The notes under the pieces: generated by a model | Told to the model about the DNA's origin: nothing | The model's database searches: none | Seen by the model: only the letters and a program-made list of their open reading frames with translations | From: Haloarcula sp. H-GB4 | Lineage (GTDB): Archaea > Halobacteriota > Halobacteria > Halobacteriales > Haloarculaceae | Length of the DNA stretch: 64,000 nt | Direction of reading: 5' to 3' | NCBI RefSeq assembly: GCF_030848575.1 | Contig: NZ_JAVDDX010000001.1 | Span: 1,178,001 to 1,242,000 of the forward strand | Translations under genes and position numbers: made by a program | Shown: piece after piece, positions 1 through 8,818 of the stretch | Layout: every line of letters starts with the position of its first letter | How positions within the stretch are numbered: the stretch's first letter is position 1

Positions 1-248
1 CAGAACAGCGTGTGGAGATAGTGACCACAGCCGTTGTGGGTGACATTGCCCATCGCGGCGGCACTCGAACCAAAGTCACCGGATTCGCGGTTCTCGGCGA
101 GCGTCTCCTCGGCCGATTCGAGACCGTTTACGTACCCCTGATGGTGGGTGTCGTGGTGCCAGGTGAGCACCTGCTCGGAGATGTGTGGCTCCAGCGCATC
201 GTAGTCGTACGGGAGCGGTGGCAGTTCGGGATTTGAATGTTCGGACAT
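1..248 (-). CDS. sod: Superoxide dismutase (Fe/Mn), N-terminal part
   Basis: Detoxifies superoxide in the cytoplasm using Mn or Fe. The reverse-strand frame starts at an ATG at 248 and runs off the left edge without a stop, giving 82 residues. It begins [20 protein letters not shown] and contains the N-terminal helix hairpin of the family, including [19 protein letters not shown], where the first metal-ligand His lies, and later the [14 protein letters not shown] region. The remaining metal ligands lie outside the window. A 10-bp palindrome, TAAACGTTTA (290-299), sits about 40 nt upstream at the position expected for the promoter. The family call is secure; the metal cannot be told from this fragment. 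Confidence 0.93.
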   Translation of the reverse strand, partial: MSEHSNPELPPLPYDYDALEPHISEQVLTWHHDTHHQGYVNGLESAEETLAENRESGDFGSSAAAMGNVTHNGCGHYLHTLF

Positions 249-430
249 ATGAAAACGCCTCCATCATTACCTGTCGCGCGGCTGCCTGTTAAACGTTTAG
301 GAGCCATTTGGTAGCACTCAACAAGGACGGCGGGACGAAGCCGTATCTGCCCGCGGTACTGATGCCACCAAGCGGCGTCAGCTCGCGTGTAAGCACCCGG
401 GAGAGTTCAATTAGACGGAACGAAACCGCG

Positions 431-1828
431 CTACTCGTCTCCTCTGGCCCGCTTGTACATCGCCAGCGCCTGCTCGCGGCGCTCGCTGTGGTCGACAACG
501 GGGTCCGGGTACTCCGGCGCAGCGTTGCGCCGCTGCGTGAGCGAGCACTCGTTCCAGTCGTGGATAATTTCCGGCGCGGCGTCCCGTAGCTCCGGGACGT
601 ACTCCTTGATGTATTCGGCATCCGGGTCGTAGTCTTCGCCCTGTGTCATCGGATTGAAGATGCGGAAATAGGGTTGCGCGTCGGTCCCCGTGGAGGCCGC
701 CCACTGCCAGCCGCCGTTGTCGTTGGCTGTGTCGTGGTCGACCAGCTTCTCCCGGAACCACTCGTAGCCGTGTCGCCAGTCGATGAGCAGGTCCTTGGTG
801 AGGAAGGAGGCGACAATCATTCGGACGCGGTTGTGCATGTACGCCTCGTCACGAAGCTGGCGCATCCCGGCGTCAACGATGGGATAACCCGTCTCACCGT
901 CTTTCCAGGCCTGCAGCAGTTCCTCGTCGTTCTCCCACTCAATTGGGTTCTCGTATGATTTGTAGTTCGCGCTAACGACGTGTGGATGGGCAAACAGCAC
1001 CTGCGTGTAGAACTCCCGCCAGGCCAGCTGGGACTGAAACTCTCGGACGGAATCGCGGCGGTCACCGCCGGTCCCCTCTTTGGCGTCCTGCGTCCGGTCG
1101 TACACTTCTCGGATGCCGATGGTCCCGAACTTCAGATGGGCCGAGAGCCGCGAGGTGCATTCGTCGGCCGGGAAGTCCCGGCGCTCCTCATACTCGTAGA
1201 CGTTCTCATCGAGGAAGTCATCGAGCAGGGCGCGTGCGTCGTCGGTTCCCGCCGCGGGCACGTCCGCTTCTGGCTCCTCGAAACCGAGGTCAGCTAGCGT
1301 CGGGAGCGCGTCACCGTCGACATCAACTAACTCGTCAGTTGACGGCGGATCGTAGGGGGCTGCCTTCTCGCGGTCGTGCCACTTCCGGCCGAAGTAGGTG
1401 AAGACGCTGTAGGGGTCGCCATCGTTCGTCGTAATCTCTCCGGGTTCGTGTAATATGGCGTTCTGGAGGGCCTCTCGGGCCACGTCCGCGTCGTCGAGCG
1501 CTTGCCGGACGGCCGCGTCGCGTTCCCGTGCAAGTCCGGAGTAGTCCTTGCCCCAGGTGACTTTCTCCGCGCCGTACTCGGCTGCCAGTTCTGGCAAAAC
1601 GGATGTGGGGTCTCCCTCGGCAACGACGAGGTCGCTACCGTGGTCACGGTACCACTCGCGCAAACTGTCGAGCGCGTCCAGCATAAACGCGACCCGGGGC
1701 GGGCCGGCGTGGTCGAGAACGGCCGTGTCGAAGATGAACACCGGGACGACCGGGTCAGACGGAGTCGCCGCGGCGAGGCCGGCGTTGTCCGTCGCCCGGA
1801 GGTCACGGCGGTGCCAGTGCAGGCGCAT
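431..1828 (-). CDS. phr2: Deoxyribodipyrimidine photolyase (cryptochrome/photolyase family)
   Basis: Repairs cyclobutane pyrimidine dimers with light, using FAD and probably an antenna chromophore. The protein has 465 residues. It starts MRLHWHRRDLRATDNAGLAA, the Rossmann-like N-terminal photolyase domain. The C-terminal FAD-binding domain shows the class signature TANDNGGWQWAASTGTDAQP followed by YFRIFNPMTQGEDYDPDAEY. The frame stays open upstream to 2323, but the ATG at 1828 fits the family start and the longer form would run into the divergent gene at 1935. The symbol follows haloarchaeal usage. The conserved Trp/Asn-rich core makes photolyase more likely than a cryptochrome-only role. Confidence 0.93.
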   Translation of the reverse strand: MRLHWHRRDLRATDNAGLAAATPSDPVVPVFIFDTAVLDHAGPPRVAFMLDALDSLREWYRDHGSDLVVAEGDPTSVLPELAAEYGAEKVTWGKDYSGLARERDAAVRQALDDADVAREALQNAILHEPGEITTNDGDPYSVFTYFGRKWHDREKAAPYDPPSTDELVDVDGDALPTLADLGFEEPEADVPAAGTDDARALLDDFLDENVYEYEERRDFPADECTSRLSAHLKFGTIGIREVYDRTQDAKEGTGGDRRDSVREFQSQLAWREFYTQVLFAHPHVVSANYKSYENPIEWENDEELLQAWKDGETGYPIVDAGMRQLRDEAYMHNRVRMIVASFLTKDLLIDWRHGYEWFREKLVDHDTANDNGGWQWAASTGTDAQPYFRIFNPMTQGEDYDPDAEYIKEYVPELRDAAPEIIHDWNECSLTQRRNAAPEYPDPVVDHSERREQALAMYKRARGDE

Positions 1829-1934
1829 ACCTAGTACACGGACTAGCCCGGGCAAAAGGTACTGCCCAACGATGTTGGTCTGGCAGGCGCTGACGGACAC
1901 CACTGTTATCTTTCCGCCGGTCAAGGGCCCACAC

Positions 1935-2729
1935 ATGGAAGACGCGACCGTGACGCTATCTGTTGACGACGGGATCGCTACAGTGACGCTGAACCAGCCA
2001 GAGTCGCGAAACGCCCTGTCAGCGGAGTTGGCCGATGCGCTCACTGCCACGTTCGAATCGGTGACCGATAGCGACGCCCGGTGTGTCGTACTGGAAGGCG
2101 CAGGCCCGGCCTTTTGTGCCGGCGGGGACATCAATGCGATGCTACAGGGAGTGAAACACGACCGACCGCCGGCCACACAGGTCGAGCTGGTGGTCTCGTC
2201 ACTCCATGAAGCGATCCGGACCGTCCACAGCTGTCCTCTTCCGGTGGTCGCGAAAATCGACGGCCCCGCCTTCGGTGCTGGTGCAGGACTCGCGCTCGCC
2301 TGTGATACGCAGGTCGCAAGCACTGACGGCCAGATCGGCTTCGGCTTCCGGCAGGTCGGACTGGCGTGTGATTCCGGTGTCTCCTATTTCCTTCCACGAA
2401 TCGTCGGCCCGAACAAGGCCAAGGAACTCCTGTTTACCGGCGAACTACTGGACGCTGCGGCAGCCGAGGATCTTGGGCTATTTACTCGAGTGTTCGACGC
2501 AGAGACGTTCGAATCTGAGTTTTCGGAACTCGTTGCAGACATCGCCGCTGGGCCGACAGTTGCACTCGGTCACGCCAAGCGGCTGGTCAGCCGGAGCCTG
2601 AACAGTTCGCTGGAACAGGCACTTGAAAACGAAGCCACCGCACAGGGTCTCGCGTTCACGACTGACGATCACGAAGAGGGCGCAACCGCGTTCGTCGAGA
2701 AACGTGATCCGGAGTTCACGGGCCAGTAA
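1935..2729 (+). CDS. Enoyl-CoA hydratase/isomerase family protein
   Basis: Crotonase-fold protein of 264 residues, probably hydrating 2-enoyl-CoA esters in fatty or amino acid breakdown. It starts MEDATVTLSVDDGIATVTLN and shows the oxyanion-hole segments AGPAFCAGGDINAML and IDGPAFGAGAGLALACD. The ATG at 1935 lies about 20 nt after a TATA-like TGTTATCTTT, so transcription is probably nearly leaderless. It is divergent from the photolyase. Residues that fix the exact reaction (hydratase, isomerase or ring enzyme) cannot be assigned by eye, so the substrate is open. Confidence 0.85.
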   Translation: MEDATVTLSVDDGIATVTLNQPESRNALSAELADALTATFESVTDSDARCVVLEGAGPAFCAGGDINAMLQGVKHDRPPATQVELVVSSLHEAIRTVHSCPLPVVAKIDGPAFGAGAGLALACDTQVASTDGQIGFGFRQVGLACDSGVSYFLPRIVGPNKAKELLFTGELLDAAAAEDLGLFTRVFDAETFESEFSELVADIAAGPTVALGHAKRLVSRSLNSSLEQALENEATAQGLAFTTDDHEEGATAFVEKRDPEFTGQ

Positions 2730-2878
2730 ACTGATTACCGTGGCCGACGCCACCACTGATTCAGCAACCAACGACCAGACAGACAGATGGTACCTACGAC
2801 TGTTCCAACACTGACTCGACCGACCCCCGACGCCGAAATCGACCGTGCCTGCGCTCCCGGCAGGAGGGGGGCCACAGT

Positions 2879-3397
2879 ATGACCGACGGTCCTCCGGACT
2901 GGGAATTCAGCGAGCGGGATATGTACATTCTGCGTGAGCTCTCGGCGGACCCCAAGCGGTCATCCCGCGAGCTTGCGGACCTTCTCGAATCGAAGTACGG
3001 CATCGACGTGTCCCATGTGACTGTCAGCGAATCGATTCGAGAGATGCGCGACGCGGATGTCTTCCGCGAGACCATCGTCCCGAACGAGGAGCTGTTTAAT
3101 TTCGCGCTGTTTGAGTTCAAATTCAATCCCAAGCATTTTGCCGATTCTTGGCACGACGCGATGGTGTCTATCCGGGACGACCGGCACACGCTGTTTTACT
3201 TCCTCTCAGACGGTGAATATCAGTGGAAATCAGTGATGATGTTCCCGAGCCGGACGGCCGAATCCCGCTGGATACACGAGTTCTACAAGGAACACGGCGA
3301 CGTAATTCAGAACATCCGAAACTCGGTCGTCCACAACGTCCTGAAATTCAAGACCGACCCGGAGCTGTTCACCGAACTCGACGGCGAAAGATCGTAG
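2879..3397 (+). CDS. Winged-helix DNA-binding protein, Lrp/AsnC-like N-terminus
   Basis: The protein has 172 residues. Residues 8-65 form a winged helix typical of Lrp/AsnC proteins (SERDMYILRELSADPKRSSR, then HVTVSESIREMRDADVFRET). The C-terminal part is not an evident RAM domain and looks like a haloarchaeal ligand or dimerisation domain. A purine-rich GGAGGGGGG stands just before the ATG, an unusually strong Shine-Dalgarno-like run for a genome where most genes look leaderless, so this mRNA probably has a 5' leader. The target and effector are unknown. Confidence 0.7.
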   Translation: MTDGPPDWEFSERDMYILRELSADPKRSSRELADLLESKYGIDVSHVTVSESIREMRDADVFRETIVPNEELFNFALFEFKFNPKHFADSWHDAMVSIRDDRHTLFYFLSDGEYQWKSVMMFPSRTAESRWIHEFYKEHGDVIQNIRNSVVHNVLKFKTDPELFTELDGERS

Positions 3398-3455
3398 CCA
3401 AGAGCAGAGACGGGTCGAGATAAAGACGAGAGAACGCGATGCAAGGCCGCCCTGC

Positions 3456-3737
3456 TTACAGTTTCCGCTCGGCGTCCTCAGCCAGCTCCTTCATCCGCTT
3501 GCTGACCCGACCTGCATCCGAGAACTCGTCTTCGCTCATCGCCGTCGCCAGCGAGTTTCCGAGCACGAACACGGCGTGTTTGTGCTCACTTTTCGACTTG
3601 TGGACGTCCGATGGCCGCACGTCGAGTTCTTGATACGCGTCGAACAGTTCCGGATCGACTGAGTCCATGTCGTCGCGGAAGTACTGCATAATCGTCACCA
3701 TCTGCTCGTGTAGCTCAAGAAGCTCGTCTTTGTGCAT
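3456..3737 (-). CDS. UPF0058 family protein
   Basis: Small protein of 93 residues starting MHKDELLELHEQMVTIMQYF, the typical opening of the archaeal UPF0058 family. The body is helical and acidic with a conserved HKHAVFVLGNSL segment. The family has no established function; the His-rich pattern has led to suggestions of metal binding. The ATG at 3737 was chosen over the upstream one at 3764 because it matches the family start. It converges with the winged-helix gene and is followed upstream by a ribbon-helix-helix gene on the same strand. Confidence 0.8.
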   Translation of the reverse strand: MHKDELLELHEQMVTIMQYFRDDMDSVDPELFDAYQELDVRPSDVHKSKSEHKHAVFVLGNSLATAMSEDEFSDAGRVSKRMKELAEDAERKL

Positions 3738-3808
3738 GGCTACAGTATGCGGTGGCACGTGCATAAGAATTGCTTGAGAAGGGATACCAGACGCTCACGC
3801 CTGTATTT

Positions 3809-4024
3809 TCAGAAGACGTACTCGTCGTCGTGGCCCATCATGCCGTCTTCTTCGAACCCTGGTTCCTCGTCTTCATCCTGTGGTCCGGAGGTTTTGTACG
3901 CCTTGAGCCCGGTCGACAGGAGGTCCTCGATAGCTTCCTCACGATTGAGGAACTCGCCTTTCTCGACGAGCTGCGCGATCTGCATCTCCAGGTGTTCCGG
4001 GATATTGATCTCTACCTTAGGCAT
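3809..4024 (-). CDS. Ribbon-helix-helix (CopG/Arc-like) protein
   Basis: 71-residue protein. Residues 1-50 match a ribbon-helix-helix DNA-binding fold: MPKVEINIPEHLEMQIAQLV forms the beta strand and first helix, and KGEFLNREEAIEDLLSTGLK the second helix. The tail is very acidic (PQDEDEEPGFEEDG) and ends in YVF. A TATA-like GTTTAAATAG (about 4053-4062, read on the minus strand) lies about 30 nt before the ATG, so a leaderless mRNA is likely. It is probably a small dimeric regulator with unknown target. Confidence 0.75.
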   Translation of the reverse strand: MPKVEINIPEHLEMQIAQLVEKGEFLNREEAIEDLLSTGLKAYKTSGPQDEDEEPGFEEDGMMGHDDEYVF

Positions 4025-4294
4025 CGCAACATAGGGGGCTTCGACTATGCCCTATTTAAACTTGACGGGGGTATGTTCGTAGATTGCGGAATTACAATTG
4101 TAGAACTGAGAGAGGAACTTTGTGAACCCAAATATTAATTTCTGCGAATCAGAATCCGATTACTGCAATGTCGCGTGGCGGGTCAGAACGGCGTGAAATC
4201 GGCCGCACCACGATGGCGGCCCGATTCCGAGCCCCACTATGTGGAATCGAGCGTATAGTTAGGCTCAAAGGTGCGCAATCCTAAGGCATGGCTG

Positions 4295-5632
4295 ATGGAA
4301 CCACTGCGTGGTGACGAGACGACGGTTGGTGAGACAACGGTCGTCGCACGCGGGTGTCGCCTCGACGATGCACCGGTGCGGGCAATACTGGAGACGGACG
4401 CTCGCCCCCGGTTCTTCTGGGCGGCCGGTACAGAGTCAATTGCGGCCCGCGGGAGCGCGGCGACTGTGACTGCCGACGGGCAGTCGCGGTTCGACGATGT
4501 GCGGACAGCAGTCGAAGCACTGTTCGATGACTGCTCAGTGCCCGATAGCCTCCCGAGCATCGCTCGACCGCGAGCATTCGGCGGGTTCGCTTTCCACAAC
4601 GGAACACACGAAGGGGAGGACTCTCCCTGGGATGGGTTCCCCAGTGCGGCGTTTTTCCTCCCGGAAATACAGGTAACCAGAAGGGACGACGATGCCTGGC
4701 TCACAACGGTCGCGACAGGACCTGAGGCCGCGACCGAAGCGGAGGCGCTACTGGAGGAATGGCGCGACCGACTGGTCGCAGACTCCGAGCGCAGTCCGGG
4801 TACGCCGCCGGGAATCTCACACCGGGAGCGCACGCCAACACAGGACGGCTGGCGCGAGCAGGTGGCGGCTGCCACAGAGAGTATCGACCGGGGCGAGCTC
4901 CAGAAGGTCGTGCTCGCCCAGAGCCTCAGCGCCACACTAGACACGGAGCTATCGGTCCCAGACGTGATGGCCCGATTGTCCAAGACGTACCCGGACTGCT
5001 ACCGATTCATGTTATCGACAGAATCCGGTGGCACTTTCTTCGGGGCCACGCCGGAGCGGCTGGTCTCGGTCCGCGGGCGAACCGTCCGGACAGAGGCGCT
5101 GGCTGGCTCGACGGGACGGGGTGACACGCCCGCCGAGGACGAGTGGCTTGCCGCCGAGCTCCTCGACAGCGAGAAAGACCGCCACGAACAGAAGCTCGTC
5201 GCCGACGCGATACGGGACCAGCTTGAACCGTTTGCCTCGACGGTTCGCATCGGCGACCGGACCGTCCGCCGGCTCGCCACGGTTCAGCACCTCCGGACAT
5301 CGATAACAGCCGAACTCGACGACGACGAACACGTCCTCTCGCTGGTCGAGGCACTCCACCCGACACCGGCCGTCGGCGGGCTGCCACCGGACGCGGCGCT
5401 ACGGACTATCCGTGAGACGGAGGCGTTTGACCGCGGCTGGTACGCCGCTCCGATCGGCTGGGTCGACGCTGCCGGCAACGGGACCTTCGCCGTCGGCATC
5501 CGTTCGGCCGTCGCCACGGAACACGAGGCGACGCTCTTTGCGGGCGCGGGCATCGTCGCGGACAGCGACCCCGACCGCGAGTGGGACGAGGTCCAGCTCA
5601 AATACCGGCCAATACTGGACGAGCTGGAATGA
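4295..5632 (+). CDS. menF: Isochorismate synthase
   Basis: Converts chorismate to isochorismate, the first committed step of menaquinone synthesis. The protein has 445 residues. The chorismate-binding domain fills the C-terminal two thirds, with RTEALAGSTGRGDTPAEDEW, SEKDRHEQKLVADAIR and the end VQLKYRPILDELE. The frame opens with a GTG at 4271, but ATG 4295 was chosen because it lies about 38 nt after a TATA-like GTATAGTT (4253-4260) and starts MEPLRGDET. Its stop overlaps the menD start as ATGA, so the two are translationally coupled. Salicylate synthase is an alternative family member but the neighbourhood argues for MenF. Confidence 0.93.
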   Translation: MEPLRGDETTVGETTVVARGCRLDDAPVRAILETDARPRFFWAAGTESIAARGSAATVTADGQSRFDDVRTAVEALFDDCSVPDSLPSIARPRAFGGFAFHNGTHEGEDSPWDGFPSAAFFLPEIQVTRRDDDAWLTTVATGPEAATEAEALLEEWRDRLVADSERSPGTPPGISHRERTPTQDGWREQVAAATESIDRGELQKVVLAQSLSATLDTELSVPDVMARLSKTYPDCYRFMLSTESGGTFFGATPERLVSVRGRTVRTEALAGSTGRGDTPAEDEWLAAELLDSEKDRHEQKLVADAIRDQLEPFASTVRIGDRTVRRLATVQHLRTSITAELDDDEHVLSLVEALHPTPAVGGLPPDAALRTIRETEAFDRGWYAAPIGWVDAAGNGTFAVGIRSAVATEHEATLFAGAGIVADSDPDREWDEVQLKYRPILDELE

Positions 5633-7407
5633 CAGCCCCAAACGTCAACACGCTGTGGGCGGAGACGCTCGTTTCCGAACTCGCCGCGGGCGGCGTCGAC
5701 GCGGTGTGTCTCTCGCCCGGTAGCCGCTCGACGCCGCTAACGATCGCATTCGCCGAGCATCCCGACATCGAGGTGTTCTCCCACCTCGACGAGCGCTCGG
5801 CGGCCTTCTTCGCACTGGGACGCGCCCGCCGAACCGGCGAGCCGACGCCGCTGGTCTGCACATCGGGGACCGCCGCGGCGAACTACCACCCAGCAGTCAT
5901 CGAAGCGAACCAGTCGGGCGTCCCGCTGCTCCTGCTGACGGCGGACCGCCCGCCGGAACTCATCGACAGCGGCGCGAACCAGACTGTCGACCAAGAGAAA
6001 CTGTATGGCGACGCCGTCCGCTGGTATCGCGATATGCCCGAACCCGAGGCCGAGCCGCGGAAGGTTCGGATGCTACGGACCACGGCAGCTCGCGCCCTCG
6101 CGGAGAGTACCGGTAATGACCCCGGTCCGGTTCACCTGAACTGTCGCTTCCGGAAGCCACTGGAGCCGACATCGGTGCCCGAGGACGACCCGGCGGGCGT
6201 GCCCGCCGACTGGGCAGATGGTGACAGCGCGGCCGAAATCGGCCGCGATGGCCCGTTTGTCACGACGAGCGAGGGCGTCGGTGCACCGGACGAGCAGACA
6301 GTGCGCCGCGTGCAGGACGCACTCGAGGCCGCCGAGCGAGGCCTCATCGTTGCCGGGCCGGCCGACCAGGGACTCAGTGCCGACTCGCTTGAACGGCTGG
6401 CGGCAGCCACGGGCTTCCCCGTTCTGGCGGACCCGCTGTCGGACCTCCGGTTCGGCCCCCACGTCGACCGCCTCGACGTGCCGGTCTGTGGCGGCTACGA
6501 CAGCTATCTCGGAAGTGACGGCGTCGATCAGTGGGACGACCCCGATGTCGTCGTCCGGTTCGGTGCGTCGCCGACCTCGAAGCCGCTGCGTCACTACCTC
6601 CGGGACGCCGACTGCCAGCAGTTCCTCGTCGACCCGGCCGGCGGCTGGTCGGAGGCCGAGTTCACCGCCACGGACCTACTCGTTGCCGACCCCGACGCCA
6701 CCGCAGATGCGCTCGCGGGCGAGACGCTGGGTGGCGTTGCAGCGTCGTGGCAAGAACAGTTCATTAGGGCGGAGCAAACCCACTGGGACACCGTTGCTGA
6801 AACCGCTTCGGAGACCTACTGGGAAGGGGGCGTCCTCGCAGATGTGACCGCGTTGGCCCCGGACCCGGCTACACTGTTCATCTCGAACAGTATGCCGATA
6901 CGAGATATGGACCGCTTTGGCGGCCCCCGTGACGCTGACCTAACCGTACTTGGCAACCGCGGGGCCAGTGGTATCGACGGCATCACCTCAACGGCGCTTG
7001 GGGCCGGCAGCGCGACAACTGACCCACTCGTGCTCGTCACCGGCGATCTGGCGTACTACCACGACATGAACGGCCTGCTCGCGCTCGGCCGCTGTGCGGT
7101 AGACGCGACGGTCGTCCTGCTCAACAACGACGGCGGCGGCATCTTCCACATGCTGCCCATCGAGGACCACCCCACCTTTGAGAACCAGTTCCGAACGCCA
7201 CACGGGCTCGATTTCGAGCCAACGGAGGCGCTCTATTCCTTGGAGTTCGAGCGGGTGGCCGACCGCCGACAGTTCCGCGAGCGCTTTGGCGACTCAGTCC
7301 GGAGCGATGGGACACAGGTCATCGAGGTCCGGTTCGACGCGGGCGACAGCCACGCGGTCAGAGACCGGCTTGCTGAACAGGTCGGGAAAGCCCTCGCTGA
7401 CGACTGA
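5629..7407 (+). CDS. menD: 2-succinyl-5-enolpyruvyl-6-hydroxy-3-cyclohexene-1-carboxylate synthase
   Basis: Thiamine-diphosphate enzyme that joins isochorismate and 2-oxoglutarate in menaquinone synthesis. It has 592 residues. The N-terminal pyrimidine-binding domain shows CLSPGSRSTPLTIAF and the LDERSAAFFALG segment with the catalytic Glu. The C-terminal pyrophosphate domain carries GDLAYYHDMNGLLAL and NNDGGGIFHMLP, the MenD version of the ThDP motif. The ATG overlaps the menF stop by four bases (ATGA). The frame stays open upstream into menF, but that extension is spurious. Confidence 0.96.
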   Translation: MTAPNVNTLWAETLVSELAAGGVDAVCLSPGSRSTPLTIAFAEHPDIEVFSHLDERSAAFFALGRARRTGEPTPLVCTSGTAAANYHPAVIEANQSGVPLLLLTADRPPELIDSGANQTVDQEKLYGDAVRWYRDMPEPEAEPRKVRMLRTTAARALAESTGNDPGPVHLNCRFRKPLEPTSVPEDDPAGVPADWADGDSAAEIGRDGPFVTTSEGVGAPDEQTVRRVQDALEAAERGLIVAGPADQGLSADSLERLAAATGFPVLADPLSDLRFGPHVDRLDVPVCGGYDSYLGSDGVDQWDDPDVVVRFGASPTSKPLRHYLRDADCQQFLVDPAGGWSEAEFTATDLLVADPDATADALAGETLGGVAASWQEQFIRAEQTHWDTVAETASETYWEGGVLADVTALAPDPATLFISNSMPIRDMDRFGGPRDADLTVLGNRGASGIDGITSTALGAGSATTDPLVLVTGDLAYYHDMNGLLALGRCAVDATVVLLNNDGGGIFHMLPIEDHPTFENQFRTPHGLDFEPTEALYSLEFERVADRRQFRERFGDSVRSDGTQVIEVRFDAGDSHAVRDRLAEQVGKALADD

Positions 7408-7411
7408 TCTG

Positions 7412-8365
7412 TTAGAGCCGGAGCACGGACGCCGTCAACAGCGACAGTCCGAACGGGAGCCACGTCCCCGACAGTGCGAGCGCTCCGATAAGTGAGAACG
7501 CACTGATGTTCAGCACGATCAGCAATACCGCCGTCGTCAGGCTCCAGCTCCCGAACACCATAATCGCGATAGTAGGCTCGGACTGGAGATAGCCGATCAT
7601 GAAGAGGGTACAGGCCCCGATTGTCAGGTTGACCCACAGGGGGAACGCCGGAAGTAGCGCGCTGAACAACAGTACCGGATAGAGCGCGAATGTGATGGCA
7701 AACAGCGTCAGCCCCCGGCCGGTCGGCATCTCCAAGAGCGAGCCGCGTGACGGGGTGTCGGTCTGGCGGACGGAGTACGCGGATGACGAAGTCCAGGTGG
7801 CACCGCTGCCGGCGTTGTCGCTGAAGCCGCTGGTCGCGGTGGACCCGGAGCGCTGGGTCGACTCTGAGTTCGACGCCGTCGCCGTCTCACTGGCTGCGTC
7901 GGTCGATTGCTCGTTGCTCGACGACGCATCGGTGTCGGTAGTCGAGCGCCCATTTTTGTCCTCAGCGACGCGGTCTCTGGCGGCTCGTTCACGTCGTGCC
8001 CGATCTTGGGCGTTCGTCCGGGCTGTACCTCGGTCAGTGCTCGCTTCGGTTCGATCGGTTGCCGATTCAGATTCGTCATAGCCCGCGCGCCGTGCCGCTT
8101 CGGCTACGTCGCTGCCACTGTCGTCCGGTATGTTACGCTCGCCCGCAACATAGGCGTCGTGACCCAGCTGATCGTATCGCGCCCGCTCGTCTTCGTCGGT
8201 GAGCACGTCGCGGGCTTCGATGAGCCGCTGTGTCGCCTCGCCAGCGTCGGCGGCATCGCTCACGTCGGGGTGGGTTTCCTTCAGTCGCTCCCGGTAGGCC
8301 GCTTCGATAGCCGCCGTCGAGGCGTCAGTTGGAACGCCCAGCACCTCGTAGAATGTCTCTGTCAT
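7412..8365 (-). CDS. Membrane-anchored J-domain protein
   Basis: 317-residue protein. Residues 3-72 form a DnaJ J domain (FYEVLGVPTDASTAAIEAAY) with the HPD triad at residues 32-34, needed to stimulate DnaK ATPase. A long linker (about 75-200) is Ser/Thr/Asp/Glu-rich and probably disordered. The C-terminal 100 residues contain three or four membrane segments (from LTLFAITFALYPVLLFSALL onward). The usual DnaJ zinc-finger and peptide-binding domains are absent. It ends 4 nt from the menD stop in convergent orientation. It could recruit DnaK to the membrane; the client is unknown. Confidence 0.85.
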   Translation of the reverse strand: MTETFYEVLGVPTDASTAAIEAAYRERLKETHPDVSDAADAGEATQRLIEARDVLTDEDERARYDQLGHDAYVAGERNIPDDSGSDVAEAARRAGYDESESATDRTEASTDRGTARTNAQDRARRERAARDRVAEDKNGRSTTDTDASSSNEQSTDAASETATASNSESTQRSGSTATSGFSDNAGSGATWTSSSAYSVRQTDTPSRGSLLEMPTGRGLTLFAITFALYPVLLFSALLPAFPLWVNLTIGACTLFMIGYLQSEPTIAIMVFGSWSLTTAVLLIVLNISAFSLIGALALSGTWLPFGLSLLTASVLRL

Positions 8366-8423
8366 GCCGAGTGTAGCACCTGCGGGCGAGCGACCGACAG
8401 TAACTGCACGCGACCGCAGTCAG

Positions 8424-8723
8424 TCACTCGTTCTCTACGCCTCCTTCGGTCTCTGTGTTGTGTCCGTACGACTCCGACGGCTGCTGATGGTCCCCAGCGG
8501 ACTCCGATTCACGGGTACGAGCCGACGCAAGCCGTTCCAGCGCCGTCGCGATCCGTTCGAGCGTGAACACGAACCGTACAACCAGATACAGGAGCCAGGG
8601 GACCACAGCCACAATCAGCCCGAGTAGAATCTGCTGGACGATAATGAGACTGTACACGACGATGAGGATGGAAAGGCCCGCAAGCATCCCCATCACCGCC
8701 TTTTTGTTCGATGTGGAGGGCAT
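8424..8723 (-). CDS. Small membrane protein, unknown
   Basis: 99 residues. Two closely spaced hydrophobic helices (about 8-29 and 30-52, AVMGMLAGLSILIVVYSLII and LLGLIVAVVPWLLYLVVRFV) are followed by a short amphipathic helix and a hydrophilic acidic tail. It lies on the same strand as the J-domain membrane protein, 58 nt upstream of it, so the two may be cotranscribed. No family was recognised. Confidence 0.65.
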   Translation of the reverse strand: MPSTSNKKAVMGMLAGLSILIVVYSLIIVQQILLGLIVAVVPWLLYLVVRFVFTLERIATALERLASARTRESESAGDHQQPSESYGHNTETEGGVENE

Positions 8724-8818
8724 CGCTAGTCGGTTCGTGTGCGTGGCACCAAAGGGTTTCCTCCGCTGTGTGAGCCTGTACGAGGAATCTTTTTGCGAGG
8801 GCCGTCCCGAGCCACGGT

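Noticed and set aside
1829..2323. Extension of the photolyase frame to a 630-residue protein
   Set aside because: The added 165 residues are antisense to the enoyl-CoA hydratase gene and unlike any photolyase start; the ATG at 1828 matches the family.
4259..4284. TTAGG and CCTAA at the menF start, like an iron box
   Set aside because: The half-sites are separated by 16 nt, not 4, so it does not fit the operator found elsewhere. It may still be a local inverted repeat.
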